Source: CADEEX01 sp964577955 (GTDB lineage Bacteria; Acidobacteriota; Vicinamibacteria; Vicinamibacterales; CAVVIG01). Taken from it: a stretch of 64,000 bases of DNA. Of this stretch, positions 32,266 through 41,302 are shown one piece after another. Under the pieces are notes generated by a model. That model worked only from the letters and a program-made list of their open reading frames with translations, was not told where the DNA came from and ran no database searches. Every line of letters begins with the position of its first letter. The stretch's first letter is position 1. The DNA is taken from the NCBI GenBank assembly GCA_964577955.1, contig CAZOAZ010000031.1, positions 1 to 64,000 on the forward strand, written 5' to 3'. Both the position numbers and the translations under genes were made by a program.

Positions 32266-34095
32266 CTAGACGTCGAGACCCACCGAACGCATCAATTCCA
32301 AGGCGTTGCTGCGCTCGACGACGCCGTCGCGCATCCGGTAGTCGAACACCATGCGGCCGTCCTCGATCCGGTCCTCGAAATGGACATTGCGCGCACGGGC
32401 GCCGAGCGTCTCGGTCAGCGCGGTGAGCGCCAGGTCGTGGGTCGTGACGAGACCGATGGCACCGGTGTTCACGAGCGCCTGGACGATCGCGGCGGCGCCG
32501 ATGCGGCGGTCGTGCGAGTTGGTCCCGTGGAGGATTTCGTCGAGCATGAACAGGACCGGCCGCAGACGAGCGTTCGCCACGATGTCGCGAATCCGGAGCA
32601 CCTCCGCATAGAAGCGCGAGTGCCCCTCCTGCAGCGAGTCCTCGATCCGCATCGTCGCGCCCAGGGTCAGCGGCGACAGCGTCATCGCCCGCGCCCGGAC
32701 CGGGGCGCCGGCCATCGCGAGGACGGCATTGATCCCGACGGCACGCAACAGCGTGCTCTTGCCCGACATGTTCGAGCCGCTGACGATCAGCACGCGCGGG
32801 CCGTCCCCGCCCAGCCGCACGTCGTTGGCCACGGCGACGCGCTCGTCGATCAACGGATGCCCCAGCTGCTCCGCGTCGAACACCCGACCATCGGCCACGA
32901 CCGGGAACGGATCGGCAGGATGTTCGAAGGCGAACGTTGCCAGCGCACAAAACGCCTCGAGTTCGCCGATCGCGGCGATCCAGCGCGCCAGCCGATCGCG
33001 ATGCGCGGCCTGCCAGCGGTCGATGGCCACCGCCGCCTGGCTGCGCGCCAGCAGCGCCATCGCGAACGGCCGCACGAACTCGTTCCGCGGTGCATCGCGG
33101 ACGGCAATGAAGAATCGGAGCCGACCGAAGAGCTGCGAAGGCAACTGATCGCCCTCCATCAGTTGGCGATGCCAGGCCTGGAGACGCGGCGAGACAAACG
33201 ATTCCCGCTCGATACGGGCGAGCAGCGCGGCGAGCAGCGCCAGGTCGCGCTCGGCCGCGTCGACACGACGGAGCACACCATCGATCCGTTTGTGCCGGGT
33301 CGCCACGACCACGCCTTGCACGATCAACCAGATCACGACGACGTCGGCGGTCAGCGAGGTGAAGGCGGCCAGCAGGGTCAACACCGCGGTTACCGCGGCC
33401 ATCGCCCCGAAGAACCACGCATGACCCGCGGCGAAGCCGACCGGCGAGGTCTTCGCCCAGGTCGTCAGCGTTCCGGTACGCGACACGTGCGCCTCCGCGG
33501 CCGCGATCGCCAGCGCTTCGCGCAGGTCGGTCCGGCCGCGCAACTCCCGGATCGCGCCCTGTCGCGCCACGATTTCGTCAGGCGCCGCCGGACTGCGAAG
33601 CCAGTCGGCGAGCGTCTCTTCGCCGGCTTCGGTCACCGCCGTATCGAGGAGCTGAAACAACGACCCAGGGCCGAACAGATCCAGATCGAGCGCATAAGGA
33701 TGGCCCGCAGCGAATCGCGCACCGTCGGCGCCCGCTCCCTGCCACGTGTGATCGAGTCGCGCGAGGCCGCGTTCGAAGTAGCGCTTGCCGCGTTTCGCGC
33801 GATCCTGCGCGTTCAGAATCCGCGCGTGGACGATCACCAGCACGAAGAATGCGGCCACCGGCACGAAGATCCACCCGCCGGCAATCAGTTCCTGACCAAG
33901 CGAGAGCCACAGCAGCAGCGCCCCCACGCCGACGGCCGCCAGACGCAGGTTGGAAACGCGAAGGTGGATCCGCTCCTTCGCGTCAATCGCCGCGATCCAG
34001 TGGGCGAGGCGACGCTGATATTCGCGGCGAGGGTCGTCGGCCACAGGCGGGATGACGCTAGTCCCGCTCGAGGAGTTCCCGGGCGATGCGGACAT
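32266..34095 (-). CDS. Membrane-anchored MutS-family ATPase
   Basis: 609 aa. Two pairs of hydrophobic helices (VGVGALLLWLSLG / FVPVAAFFVLVIVHA and AMAAVTAVLTLLAAFTSLTA, then VVVIWLIVQGVVV) precede a MutS core and a C-terminal ATPase: Walker A VSGSNMSGKSTLL, MTLSPLTLGATMRIEDSL, Walker B FMLDEILHGTNSHDR, and GLVTTHDLAL. There is no N-terminal mismatch-binding domain, so it is not canonical mismatch repair. Similar membrane MutS-like proteins of unknown role occur in Bacteroidota and Acidobacteriota. ATG 34095 overlaps the M20 gene by 38 bp; a GTG inside it would shorten the overlap. Confidence 0.82.
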   Translation of the reverse strand: MSASPGNSSSGTSVIPPVADDPRREYQRRLAHWIAAIDAKERIHLRVSNLRLAAVGVGALLLWLSLGQELIAGGWIFVPVAAFFVLVIVHARILNAQDRAKRGKRYFERGLARLDHTWQGAGADGARFAAGHPYALDLDLFGPGSLFQLLDTAVTEAGEETLADWLRSPAAPDEIVARQGAIRELRGRTDLREALAIAAAEAHVSRTGTLTTWAKTSPVGFAAGHAWFFGAMAAVTAVLTLLAAFTSLTADVVVIWLIVQGVVVATRHKRIDGVLRRVDAAERDLALLAALLARIERESFVSPRLQAWHRQLMEGDQLPSQLFGRLRFFIAVRDAPRNEFVRPFAMALLARSQAAVAIDRWQAAHRDRLARWIAAIGELEAFCALATFAFEHPADPFPVVADGRVFDAEQLGHPLIDERVAVANDVRLGGDGPRVLIVSGSNMSGKSTLLRAVGINAVLAMAGAPVRARAMTLSPLTLGATMRIEDSLQEGHSRFYAEVLRIRDIVANARLRPVLFMLDEILHGTNSHDRRIGAAAIVQALVNTGAIGLVTTHDLALTALTETLGARARNVHFEDRIEDGRMVFDYRMRDGVVERSNALELMRSVGLDV

Positions 34096-35065
34096 AGCCG
34101 TCGACGGCCTCTTCCTGCTCGGCGATCTCGATGAACTCGTCGGCGGTATGCGCGTTGTGGACCGAGCCGGGCCCGTAGAGCAGTGGCTGGCCCCACTCGT
34201 TCAGGAAGGGGATGTCGGTCGTATAGGGGAAAACGGCGCCGGGAAAACTCGGCAGCGTCGTCAGCTTGACGATCGGCACTTCAAGGATCTCCTCGAGCGT
34301 GACAGTACTCTCGACCGCGGTCAGCGCATCGCGAATCAGCTGCGCGTCGCTGACGGTGCGGAAGAGCGCTTCGGCTTCGGCCGCCGGCGACACGACGTTC
34401 GGCGCGACGCCGCCCTGGATGAGACCAATCGTGTAGTGCGTGTGGCCGAGCACCGGATCGCTGGGCCACGCCACCTTGCGCATCGCCACCAGTGTGTCGA
34501 TCAGTTTGTCGATCGCCGATTCGCCCAGTTCGGGGAAGGATGAATGCGCGGCGCGGCCCGACGCCTTGAGCCGCACGCGCAGCAGGCCTCGCGTCGCAAT
34601 GCCGAGGCGGTTGTCCGTGGGCTCGCCGTCGACCAGATAGCGGCTCGTCGGCGGCGCGATCCGGTTGGCGGCCTTCGCCCCGTCGCTGCCGCGCTCTTCA
34701 CCGACGACAAACAGCAGACCGACGCGACGTTCGCCATCCCCGCGGAGACGATCGACCGCGGCGATCTGCGCCGCGGCGATGCCCTTGGCGTCGCAGGTGC
34801 CGCGCCCGTAGATGCGCCCGTGCTCGACGCGGCTCGCAAAAAACGGCGGCACGCAGTCGAAATGCGTCGACAGGACGACTTCAGGCGGCAGCCCCGCGGT
34901 CGCGACGACGTTGAAGCGGCTGTTGTCGACAGGCTGTTCGGTGACGACGAAGCCGCGGCCGCGCAGATAGTCGGCGAGCACGCGCCCGGTCTGACCTTCG
35001 CGCCCGGTGGTGGAATCGATATCTACGAGGCTGCGCGTCAGCCCGACGAGGTCGACGCTCTGCAC
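34058..35065 (-). CDS. M20-family metallopeptidase, DapE/ArgE-like
   Basis: 335 aa. Metal ligands are visible: His/Asp in STHFDCVP, the bridging Asp in GRGTCDAKG, catalytic GEERGSD, and His in NAHTADE. The lid dimerisation domain contains GRAAHSSFPELGESAIDKLI. The family includes N-succinyl-diaminopimelate desuccinylase (DapE) and acetylornithine deacetylase. Its position 6 bp after dapA favours a DapE role in the lysine and peptidoglycan pathway, but specificity cannot be read. GTG 35065 is used; its stop overlaps the MutS-like gene. Confidence 0.82.
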   Translation of the reverse strand: MQSVDLVGLTRSLVDIDSTTGREGQTGRVLADYLRGRGFVVTEQPVDNSRFNVVATAGLPPEVVLSTHFDCVPPFFASRVEHGRIYGRGTCDAKGIAAAQIAAVDRLRGDGERRVGLLFVVGEERGSDGAKAANRIAPPTSRYLVDGEPTDNRLGIATRGLLRVRLKASGRAAHSSFPELGESAIDKLIDTLVAMRKVAWPSDPVLGHTHYTIGLIQGGVAPNVVSPAAEAEALFRTVSDAQLIRDALTAVESTVTLEEILEVPIVKLTTLPSFPGAVFPYTTDIPFLNEWGQPLLYGPGSVHNAHTADEFIEIAEQEEAVDGYVRIARELLERD

Positions 35066-35071
35066 GATCGT

Positions 35072-35974
35072 TCAGTGCGTGAGCGCGGGCTTGAGCAGCC
35101 CGAGTTCTTTGAGCACGTGCAGGATCTTCTCGCGCGACGCGGCCTGCGGCGGGCACATCGGCAGCCGGTAGGCTTCCTCGAGGAGGCCCATCGCCGCCAT
35201 CGCCGCCTTCACCGGAATCGGATTGGCTTCGACGAAGTTCACCTGCATCAACGGCATGATGTGATGGTGAATGCTTCGGGCGGCGGCAAAGTCGCCGCGC
35301 TCGGCCGCTTCGACCATCTTGACCATCTCGCCGGGAATCTCGTTCGACACGACCGAGATGATGCCGCGTCCGCCAATCGCCATCAGCGGCAGCGTAATCG
35401 CATCGTCACCGGCGAGGACGATGAAATCCGACGGCAGCGTGCGGCAGACGTCGGCCATCTGCGTGATGTTGCCCGACGCTTCCTTGACCGCGATGATGTT
35501 GGGAATGGCGGAAAGGCGTTTGAGCGTGGCGGTCTCGACGTTGATGCCGGTCCGGCCCTGGACGTTGTAGACGACGATCGGCAGCGGCGTGCTCTCCGCG
35601 ATCGCCTTGTAGTGCTGATAGAGCCCTTCCTGGGTCGGCTTGTTGTAGTACGGCGTCACCGACAGGATGCCGGCGGCGCCGACGTCGCGCATCGCTTCGA
35701 CCTGCTCGATCACTTCGCGGGTGTTGTAGCCGCCCGCACCCGCCAGCACGGGAACCTTGCCTGCGGCTTCGTCGACGAGGATCTCGACGACCCGCGCCCG
35801 CTCCGCATCGGTCATTGTCGGGCTCTCGCCGGTCGTGCCGCACGGTACCAGGAAATGAATGCCAGCGTCGATTTGCCGGCGTCCCAGCCGGCGAACGGCT
35901 TTCTCGTCGAGCGCCCCGGAAGAGGTGAACGGGGTGACGAGCGCGGTTCCGACGCCGGTAAAAGGTGTTCTCAT
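35072..35974 (-). CDS. dapA: 4-hydroxy-tetrahydrodipicolinate synthase, copy 1
   Basis: 300 aa from ATG 35974 (MRTPFTGVGTALVTPF). Contains PCGTTGESPTM, GAGGYNTREVIE, YYNKPTQEGLYQHY, and the Schiff-base Lys in IIAVKEASGNI; the Tyr of SVTPYYNKPT is also conserved. It condenses pyruvate with aspartate semialdehyde in the lysine/DAP route. It is followed closely by the M20 gene. A second dapA lies at 38266-39168; the two share most motifs, so this is a recent-looking paralogue pair. The C-terminus (KELGLLKPALTH) differs from copy 2. Confidence 0.93.
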   Translation of the reverse strand: MRTPFTGVGTALVTPFTSSGALDEKAVRRLGRRQIDAGIHFLVPCGTTGESPTMTDAERARVVEILVDEAAGKVPVLAGAGGYNTREVIEQVEAMRDVGAAGILSVTPYYNKPTQEGLYQHYKAIAESTPLPIVVYNVQGRTGINVETATLKRLSAIPNIIAVKEASGNITQMADVCRTLPSDFIVLAGDDAITLPLMAIGGRGIISVVSNEIPGEMVKMVEAAERGDFAAARSIHHHIMPLMQVNFVEANPIPVKAAMAAMGLLEEAYRLPMCPPQAASREKILHVLKELGLLKPALTH

Positions 35975-35975
35975 T

Positions 35976-36030
35976 GCGGGTTCCAAGTGCCAGGTTCCGG
36001 GTGCCAGGTTCCGGTGCCAGGTTCTGGCTT
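35976..36030. repeat. GGTTCC(A/G)GGTGCC tandem repeat upstream of dapA copy 1
   Basis: Units of GGTTCCAAGTGCC, GGTTCCGGGTGCC and GGTTCCGGTGCC, the same family as 43631-43675 and 58854-58928. It occupies the space between the tannase-like stop and the dapA start, where the ribosome-binding site and any promoter must lie. Confidence 0.8.
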
Positions 36031-36045
36031 CAGACTAATCGATTC

Positions 36046-37644
36046 TCAGGGACGAACTCCACACCTGAAGTTGGCCGCATCGTCGGTGCTGCCCGTGCCT
36101 GAATAAATGGCCACCTGCGGATAGGGACAGAGCGGCCGGGAGCGATCGACGCGGCCCGCCGTCCGGTGGGTCGCCGGGATCGACGCCGGCGCCGTGCCCT
36201 TTTCCACCCAGTTTTCGAGCGCCGTCAGCATGTCGAAATTGTCGGTGCCCGGACCACCCGAACAGTGCTGCATGCCGGGCACGAGGAACAGGCGGTAGAA
36301 CGCCTGCGTTTCCGCGAGCGCGGTCGTGCGGTCGGCGCTGCGACTGACCGTGGACACGACACTTTCGTAGTACTCGATGCTATTGAGCGCGGGAATGCTC
36401 GGGTCGTTCCAGCCGTGATAGACGAGCAGCTTGCCGCCGCGCTGCTGCAGCGGCTTGAGGTTCGGATCCATCGCGTCGATCATCGGCGCGATCTTCTCGA
36501 GCGCCTTCGGCAGATCGACGTCGTAGTTGAACGTGCGGAAGTCGTAGTGCGGATCCTGAAACAGCACGTACTTCAGGAAGCCGTCGGCCAGGCGATAGTG
36601 CCGTCCATCCAGTTCGGTGTCGCCGGTGACGTACCGCTCCCACGCGCCGCCGCCGGATTCGGCGCCGCGGACGTACGGCGAGTACAGGCGCTCGCCTTTG
36701 GAATTGCGCGGGCCGTCCCAGATCTGACGAACCGCCGCGACCTGCTTGGCGGTGAGACAGCTCGCCGGATCCTGGCCGGCGCGGCAGGTGAGCGGCGCCG
36801 GATCGTAGGTGCACTTGCGCGGATCCTCGATCACACTGTCGGCGATCCCGTCGAGGCTGTCGCAGGCGGCAATGACGGCGCGCTGAATGATCGGCACCTT
36901 CGCGGCGGGAATGTAGCTTTCCGGATCCTTTTCCGTCGCGAGCGCCGCCCACAAGTGTCCCGCGAGATAGGAACGCGTGGAATTCTGCGCCGGCGCGCCG
37001 GCCACGAGGCCGTCGTAGTCCGCTGGATAGCGCTGCGCTTCCATCAGCCCCTGCTGACCGCCTTTCGAGCAGCCCACATAGTACGAATAGCGCGGCGCTG
37101 CCTGATACAGCGCCGCCGTCAGCTTCTTGCCGTTCTCGGTCATCACGTGGAGACCGCGGTGGCCGAAATCTGCGACGAGGTCCGGACGGCCGAGCGCCCA
37201 GGTCGAGTCGGCGGAGTCTTTGCTGACGTGTCCCGTGTCAGTGCTGGCGGTTGCGTAACCGCGGCGAATCCCCGTCGCGAGCGCGCCATAGCTGATGATG
37301 CCCGCCGTGCCGCCGTTGCCGACGCCCTGAAACTTCCCGTTCCACGTCGTCATCGGCAGCCACACTTCGTAGCGGACTGCGGGTTTGGTGACGGCCACGA
37401 CACGGCAGAACGCGGGCAGGTTCGTCAGCGCGGCGTTGCCAGGCGGCGTGAACGTCGGCCCCGCGACGTCGGTCGCGGACTCGATCGTCGTGTCAGCGAT
37501 CGTGAGCCCCTTGAGCGCGGCACAGGCGGCTGAAGAAATGGTGGCGACGGGCGGCGCGGGCGGCGCCTGCTGAGTCGCGACAACAGCGGCCGAGGCGGCC
37601 AGCACGGCGGTCGTCACCGCGCAGGCAAAGTGGCGTCGTGACAT
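36046..37644 (-). CDS. Tannase/feruloyl-esterase family secreted hydrolase
   Basis: 532 aa from ATG 37644, which follows AAAGGAG. Signal peptide (MSRRHFACAVTTAVLAASAA), then the tannase domain: nucleophile Ser in YVGCSKGGQQG with the adjacent Cys expected in this family, Asp in HGWNDPSIP, His in PGMQHCSGGPG. Several Cys pairs (CRVVA, CDSLDGIADSVIEDPRKC, CRAGQDPASC) are as expected. The family hydrolyses gallate or ferulate esters of plant polyphenols and related substrates outside the cell. It sits between the two dapA copies with no obvious link to lysine synthesis. Confidence 0.88.
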   Translation of the reverse strand: MSRRHFACAVTTAVLAASAAVVATQQAPPAPPVATISSAACAALKGLTIADTTIESATDVAGPTFTPPGNAALTNLPAFCRVVAVTKPAVRYEVWLPMTTWNGKFQGVGNGGTAGIISYGALATGIRRGYATASTDTGHVSKDSADSTWALGRPDLVADFGHRGLHVMTENGKKLTAALYQAAPRYSYYVGCSKGGQQGLMEAQRYPADYDGLVAGAPAQNSTRSYLAGHLWAALATEKDPESYIPAAKVPIIQRAVIAACDSLDGIADSVIEDPRKCTYDPAPLTCRAGQDPASCLTAKQVAAVRQIWDGPRNSKGERLYSPYVRGAESGGGAWERYVTGDTELDGRHYRLADGFLKYVLFQDPHYDFRTFNYDVDLPKALEKIAPMIDAMDPNLKPLQQRGGKLLVYHGWNDPSIPALNSIEYYESVVSTVSRSADRTTALAETQAFYRLFLVPGMQHCSGGPGTDNFDMLTALENWVEKGTAPASIPATHRTAGRVDRSRPLCPYPQVAIYSGTGSTDDAANFRCGVRP

Positions 37645-37752
37645 ACGGATCGCTCCTTTACGAAGGCACGATTCTAGTCCGCAGCCGGCCACGATCAACG
37701 TGTTTTGGGCTCCCATCGTGGGCGATGATCTGAGGCGCGATTGGAGGGACTC

Positions 37753-38265
37753 ATGACCAGACAGCTCTTCGCCGGCCTGGTTCTTCTCGCGATTGGCATC
37801 AGTCCATCGCGCACGGTGGCGCAGACGGGCGGGGACGGCTGCTCTCTGCTCCAACCTGCGGATCTTCAGACGCTTGCCGGCGCCGCGAACCCGGCCGGCA
37901 CCGCCAGCACTGACGGACTCGGCTCACGCCTCTGCCAGTACGTCTGGGGCAAGGGCGGAAATGTCCAAAGCGGCCGCTTCTATCTCAACGTGAGCGTCAC
38001 GCTCGCATCGAAAATGTTCCCGGGCATGGACACCGCCACGATTCGTCAGGGGCTGTTGACGCTGGCGCGCGGCAGCGACCCCGGCGCGGTGACCGTTTCC
38101 GGGATCGGCGACGGCGCGGTTTACCAATCCGATCGGCCGATTGAAGTGAAGGCGACGGCGCTCGTCAAAGGCAACCTGATGATCATCGCCCTCCAGTCCG
38201 CCGACGCGCGCGCGCACAAGGATCACGTCATCGCATTGCTGCGAGCCGCGGCCGGGCGGTTGTAG
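37753..38265 (+). CDS. Secreted hypothetical protein
   Basis: 170 aa. Signal peptide (MTRQLFAGLVLLAIGIS, then TVAQ) followed by a compact domain with paired cysteines (DGCSLLQPADLQTLAG, SRLCQYVW) and a C-terminal helix (AHKDHVIALLRAAAGRL). The ATG at 37753 follows GGAGGG. The arrangement resembles the DUF3558-like group but the match is weak. Divergent from the tannase-like gene and immediately convergent with dapA copy 2, the two stop codons being adjacent. Confidence 0.7.
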   Translation: MTRQLFAGLVLLAIGISPSRTVAQTGGDGCSLLQPADLQTLAGAANPAGTASTDGLGSRLCQYVWGKGGNVQSGRFYLNVSVTLASKMFPGMDTATIRQGLLTLARGSDPGAVTVSGIGDGAVYQSDRPIEVKATALVKGNLMIIALQSADARAHKDHVIALLRAAAGRL

Positions 38266-39168
38266 CTACGACGCGAGGACGGACTCGAGCGCGTGCATCG
38301 ACCGTAGCGCCTGGACGATCCGATCGCGCGACGCCGGCTGAGGGGGACAGATCGGCAGGCGGTAGTGCTCGTCGAGGAGACCCATCGCGGCCATTGCCGC
38401 CTTCACCGGAATCGGATTGCCTTCGATGAAGTTGACCTGCATCAGCGGCATCAGGCGGTGATGGACCGCCCGCGCCGCGGCGAAATCGCCGCGCTCGGCC
38501 GCTTCGACCATCGCCACCATCTCGGCGGGGACCTCATTCGCCGCGACCGAAATCACGCCGTGGCCGCCGATCACCATCGTCGGCAGCGTGACGATGTCGT
38601 CGCCGGCGAGCACGATGAAATCTGACGGCAAGGAATGCAGCACATCGGCGATCTGCGTGATGTTGCCGGACGCCTCCTTGACGCCGACGACGTTGGGAAT
38701 GTCCGCGAGGCGCTTCAGCGTTGGTGTTTCGAGGTTGATCCCGGTCCGGCCCTGGATGTTATAGACGACGATCGGGAGCGGCGTGCTGTCGGCAATCGCC
38801 TGGTAGTGCTGAACCAGCCCTTCCTGCGTCGGCTTGTTGTAGTACGGCGTCACCGAGAGGATGCCCGACGCGCCAGCCGCGTGCATCGCGTCGACCAGCT
38901 CAATCACGTCGCGTGTGTTGTAGCCACCCGCGCCGGCGAGCACCGGCACGCGTCCATCAGCGGCTTCAACCACGAGTTCGACGACGCGCCGGTTTTCCGC
39001 GACGCTCATCGTCGGACTCTCGCCGGTGGTGCCGCATGGGACGAGAAAGTGAATGCCCGCATCCACCTGTCGCTTCGCCAGCCGCACGACCGCCTTTTCG
39101 TCAACGGCCCCGGACGCCGTGAAGGGAGTGACGAGCGCGGTCCCGACGCCGGTAAAAGCGGTTCTCAT
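38266..39168 (-). CDS. dapA: 4-hydroxy-tetrahydrodipicolinate synthase, copy 2
   Basis: 300 aa from ATG 39168, with GGAGA 7 bases upstream. Same motifs as copy 1 (PCGTTGESPTM, GAGGYNTRDVIE, YYNKPTQEGL, GVKEASGNI). It is the last gene of the asd-lysC-dapB-dapA run. Keeping two dapA genes 2 kb apart is unusual. Divergence is concentrated at variable positions (MHALESVLAS tail, LPICPPQPAS), so both look functional. It may be under the attenuator 3.2 kb upstream. Confidence 0.93.
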   Translation of the reverse strand: MRTAFTGVGTALVTPFTASGAVDEKAVVRLAKRQVDAGIHFLVPCGTTGESPTMSVAENRRVVELVVEAADGRVPVLAGAGGYNTRDVIELVDAMHAAGASGILSVTPYYNKPTQEGLVQHYQAIADSTPLPIVVYNIQGRTGINLETPTLKRLADIPNVVGVKEASGNITQIADVLHSLPSDFIVLAGDDIVTLPTMVIGGHGVISVAANEVPAEMVAMVEAAERGDFAAARAVHHRLMPLMQVNFIEGNPIPVKAAMAAMGLLDEHYRLPICPPQPASRDRIVQALRSMHALESVLAS

Positions 39169-39190
39169 CGCATTCTCCATTCTCGCCCCA

Positions 39191-39214
39191 CGGGCCAGAC
39201 TTCAGTCTGGCCCG
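39191..39214. repeat. Palindrome CGGGCCAGACT/AGTCTGGCCCG between dapB and dapA
   Basis: Perfect 24-bp inverted repeat with centre TC, akin to the GGCTNAAGCC family but with a GACTTCAGTC core. It lies in the 59-bp gap between dapB and dapA copy 2 and could modulate read-through or mRNA stability. Confidence 0.85.
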
Positions 39215-39227
39215 CTTCCCTCACGAT

Positions 39228-39923
39228 CTAGCGGAGTCCGAGCACGTCCTGCATCGTGAACCAGCCGCGCTTACCGACAATCCACTGCGCGGCGGTGAGC
39301 GCGCCGCGGGCGAAGCCGCCGCGATCGCGCGCGGTATGCGTCAGCGTGATCGTGTCGGATGGTGCGTCAAACCCGATGGTGTGCGTGCCGGGCACGAAGC
39401 CGACGCGCGTCGCGGAGACATCGATGGGCTTGTCGTAGCCGGCCTGCTCCATCGCCTGTTTCAACTTCAGCGCGGTACCGGACGGCGCGTCCTTCTTCAT
39501 CGCGTGATGCGCTTCGTGAATCCAGGCCTGGAAGTCGGCCTGACCGGCGAGAAGTTTCGCCGCATGGGCGACCACGGCTTCGAACAGCACGACGCCGGTC
39601 GAAAAATTCGGCGCCGCAACGATCCCGGACCCCGCTGCCGCCACGGCGCCCTTCAGTTCCGCCTCGTGCGCCTGCCAGCCGGTCGTTCCGAGCACGACAT
39701 TGATGCGTCGTTTCACCAGCGCCGGCACGTTGGTCATCACCGCGTCCGGCGACGTGAAGTCGATGGCGACGTCGACGCCGTCCCACCGCGGATCGTCGAT
39801 CGTCCCGGCGTGCTTCGGCGAGAGCGGATCGACAATGCCGGCAACCTCGAACCCGAATTGCGGCGCAAGCTGGCCGACCAGCTGACCCATCTTGCCGTAG
39901 CCGACCAGCAGCAGCGTGCTCAC
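39228..39923 (-). CDS. dapB: 4-hydroxy-tetrahydrodipicolinate reductase
   Basis: 231 aa. NAD(P)-binding start (LLLVGYGKMGQLVGQLAP), AIDFTSPDAV, GTTGWQ, the APNFSTGVVLF loop, and the catalytic His and Lys segment EAHHAMKKDAPSGTALKL. It reduces dihydrodipicolinate in the lysine/DAP pathway. It is somewhat short for DapB (usually about 250-270) but has all key residues. GTG 39923 overlaps the lysC stop by 4 bp, so the genes are coupled. Confidence 0.92.
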   Translation of the reverse strand: MSTLLLVGYGKMGQLVGQLAPQFGFEVAGIVDPLSPKHAGTIDDPRWDGVDVAIDFTSPDAVMTNVPALVKRRINVVLGTTGWQAHEAELKGAVAAAGSGIVAAPNFSTGVVLFEAVVAHAAKLLAGQADFQAWIHEAHHAMKKDAPSGTALKLKQAMEQAGYDKPIDVSATRVGFVPGTHTIGFDAPSDTITLTHTARDRGGFARGALTAAQWIVGKRGWFTMQDVLGLR

Positions 39924-41302
39924 GACGCCACTCGGGCGCCGAACAGCTCGGCATGCAGACGGTTCATCGCCTGCGCCGCGTCGGCGTCACGCAGCACGAA
40001 GGTGATGTTGCGGCGCGATCCGGCCTGCGAGACGAGCCGCAGCGGCAGGCCCTGCAGCGCCGTCACGGCCTTGGCGAACAGCATCGGATCGGCGCGCAGA
40101 TGCTCGCCGACGGCGCAGACGATCGCCATGTCGTGCTCGGTCTTCACTTCGGCAAACGTCCGCAGATTGCTGACGATGTCGTCGAGCCGGCGGGTGTTGT
40201 CGATCGTGATCGACACGCTGACCTCCGACGTCGTGACGACGTCGACGGCGGTCTTGAAGCGCTCGAACACTTCAAAGAGCCGGCGCAGGAAGCCGTGCGC
40301 CATCAGCATGCGGGTCGAGGTGATGTCGATGACCGTGACACCGCGCTTGCAGGCAAGCGCGGTCAGGCCGGTCGCCCCGGGCCGTCCTTCGGCGGTAATC
40401 GCCGTGCCTCTCACTTCGGGGCGGCGTGAATTGAGGATGCGGACCGGAATGTTCTTGGCGACCGCGGGGAGAATCGTGCTGGGGTGAAGAACCTTGGCGC
40501 CGAAGTAGGCGAGCTCGGACGCTTCGTTGAACGACAGCTGCGGCACGAGCTGTGGATCGGCGACGACGCGCGGATCCGCGGTCAGCATCCCGTCGACGTC
40601 GGTCCAGATCTGGATCTCGTCGACATTCAGACAGGCGCCGAAGATTGCGGCCGAGTAGTCGGATCCGCCGCGGCCAAGCGTCGTGGTGACACCGGCAGGC
40701 GTCGCGCCGATGAAGCCGCCGAGGACCGGAATCTCGCCGGCTGCCGTGCGCGACGCCAGGAGTTCCTGACAGCGGCGCTCGGTCGCCGCCATGTCCGGAA
40801 CCGCGGCGTTATGCTCGCCATCGGTGACCAGGACGCGACGGGCGTCCACCCACGCCGCCTTGATGCCGCGCTCGAGAAACGCGGCGGCCACCGTACGGCT
40901 GCTGGCCAGCTCGCCCATCGCCGAGATCTCGTCGAGCGCCGCCGGCGACACCTCGCGGTGAACCGCCCACTGGCGGACCCGGTCGCGGAGATGATGAAAG
41001 TCCGCCGTCAGCTGTTGCTTGAGCACGTCGAGCGCGTGACCGCTCACGAGCGACGAGGCGACACCGAGGTGCCGCGTGAGGAGATCGTCCACCAATTGCG
41101 CCGCCTGGTCGCCCTCGCCTTCACCCGCCAGGCGCGCGGTCTCGACCAGACGATCGGTGACCTTCGACATCGCGGACACGACGCAAATGGGCAGCGTGTC
41201 GTTCGGGTTGTCGGCCGCCTGCTTCTTGACGATGTTGATCACGCGGGTCATCGCTTCCGCGTCGGCGACCGAGGTGCCGCCGAATTTCATGATGACCTTC
41301 AC
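39920..41302 (-). CDS. lysC: Aspartate kinase (monofunctional, LysC-like)
   Basis: 460 aa. N-terminal kinase domain: MKFGGTSVADAEAM, VVSAMSKVTDRL, LGRGGSDYSA, WTDVDGMLTADPRVV, EASELAYFGAKVLHP. The C-terminal ACT domains (VIDITSTRMLMAHGFLRRLF, VDVVTTSEVSVSITID) are regulatory. It makes aspartyl phosphate, the first committed step of the Lys/Thr/Met family, and is commonly inhibited by Lys or Thr through the ACT domains. GTG 41302 overlaps the asd stop. Confidence 0.95.
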   Translation of the reverse strand: MKVIMKFGGTSVADAEAMTRVINIVKKQAADNPNDTLPICVVSAMSKVTDRLVETARLAGEGEGDQAAQLVDDLLTRHLGVASSLVSGHALDVLKQQLTADFHHLRDRVRQWAVHREVSPAALDEISAMGELASSRTVAAAFLERGIKAAWVDARRVLVTDGEHNAAVPDMAATERRCQELLASRTAAGEIPVLGGFIGATPAGVTTTLGRGGSDYSAAIFGACLNVDEIQIWTDVDGMLTADPRVVADPQLVPQLSFNEASELAYFGAKVLHPSTILPAVAKNIPVRILNSRRPEVRGTAITAEGRPGATGLTALACKRGVTVIDITSTRMLMAHGFLRRLFEVFERFKTAVDVVTTSEVSVSITIDNTRRLDDIVSNLRTFAEVKTEHDMAIVCAVGEHLRADPMLFAKAVTALQGLPLRLVSQAGSRRNITFVLRDADAAQAMNRLHAELFGARVAS

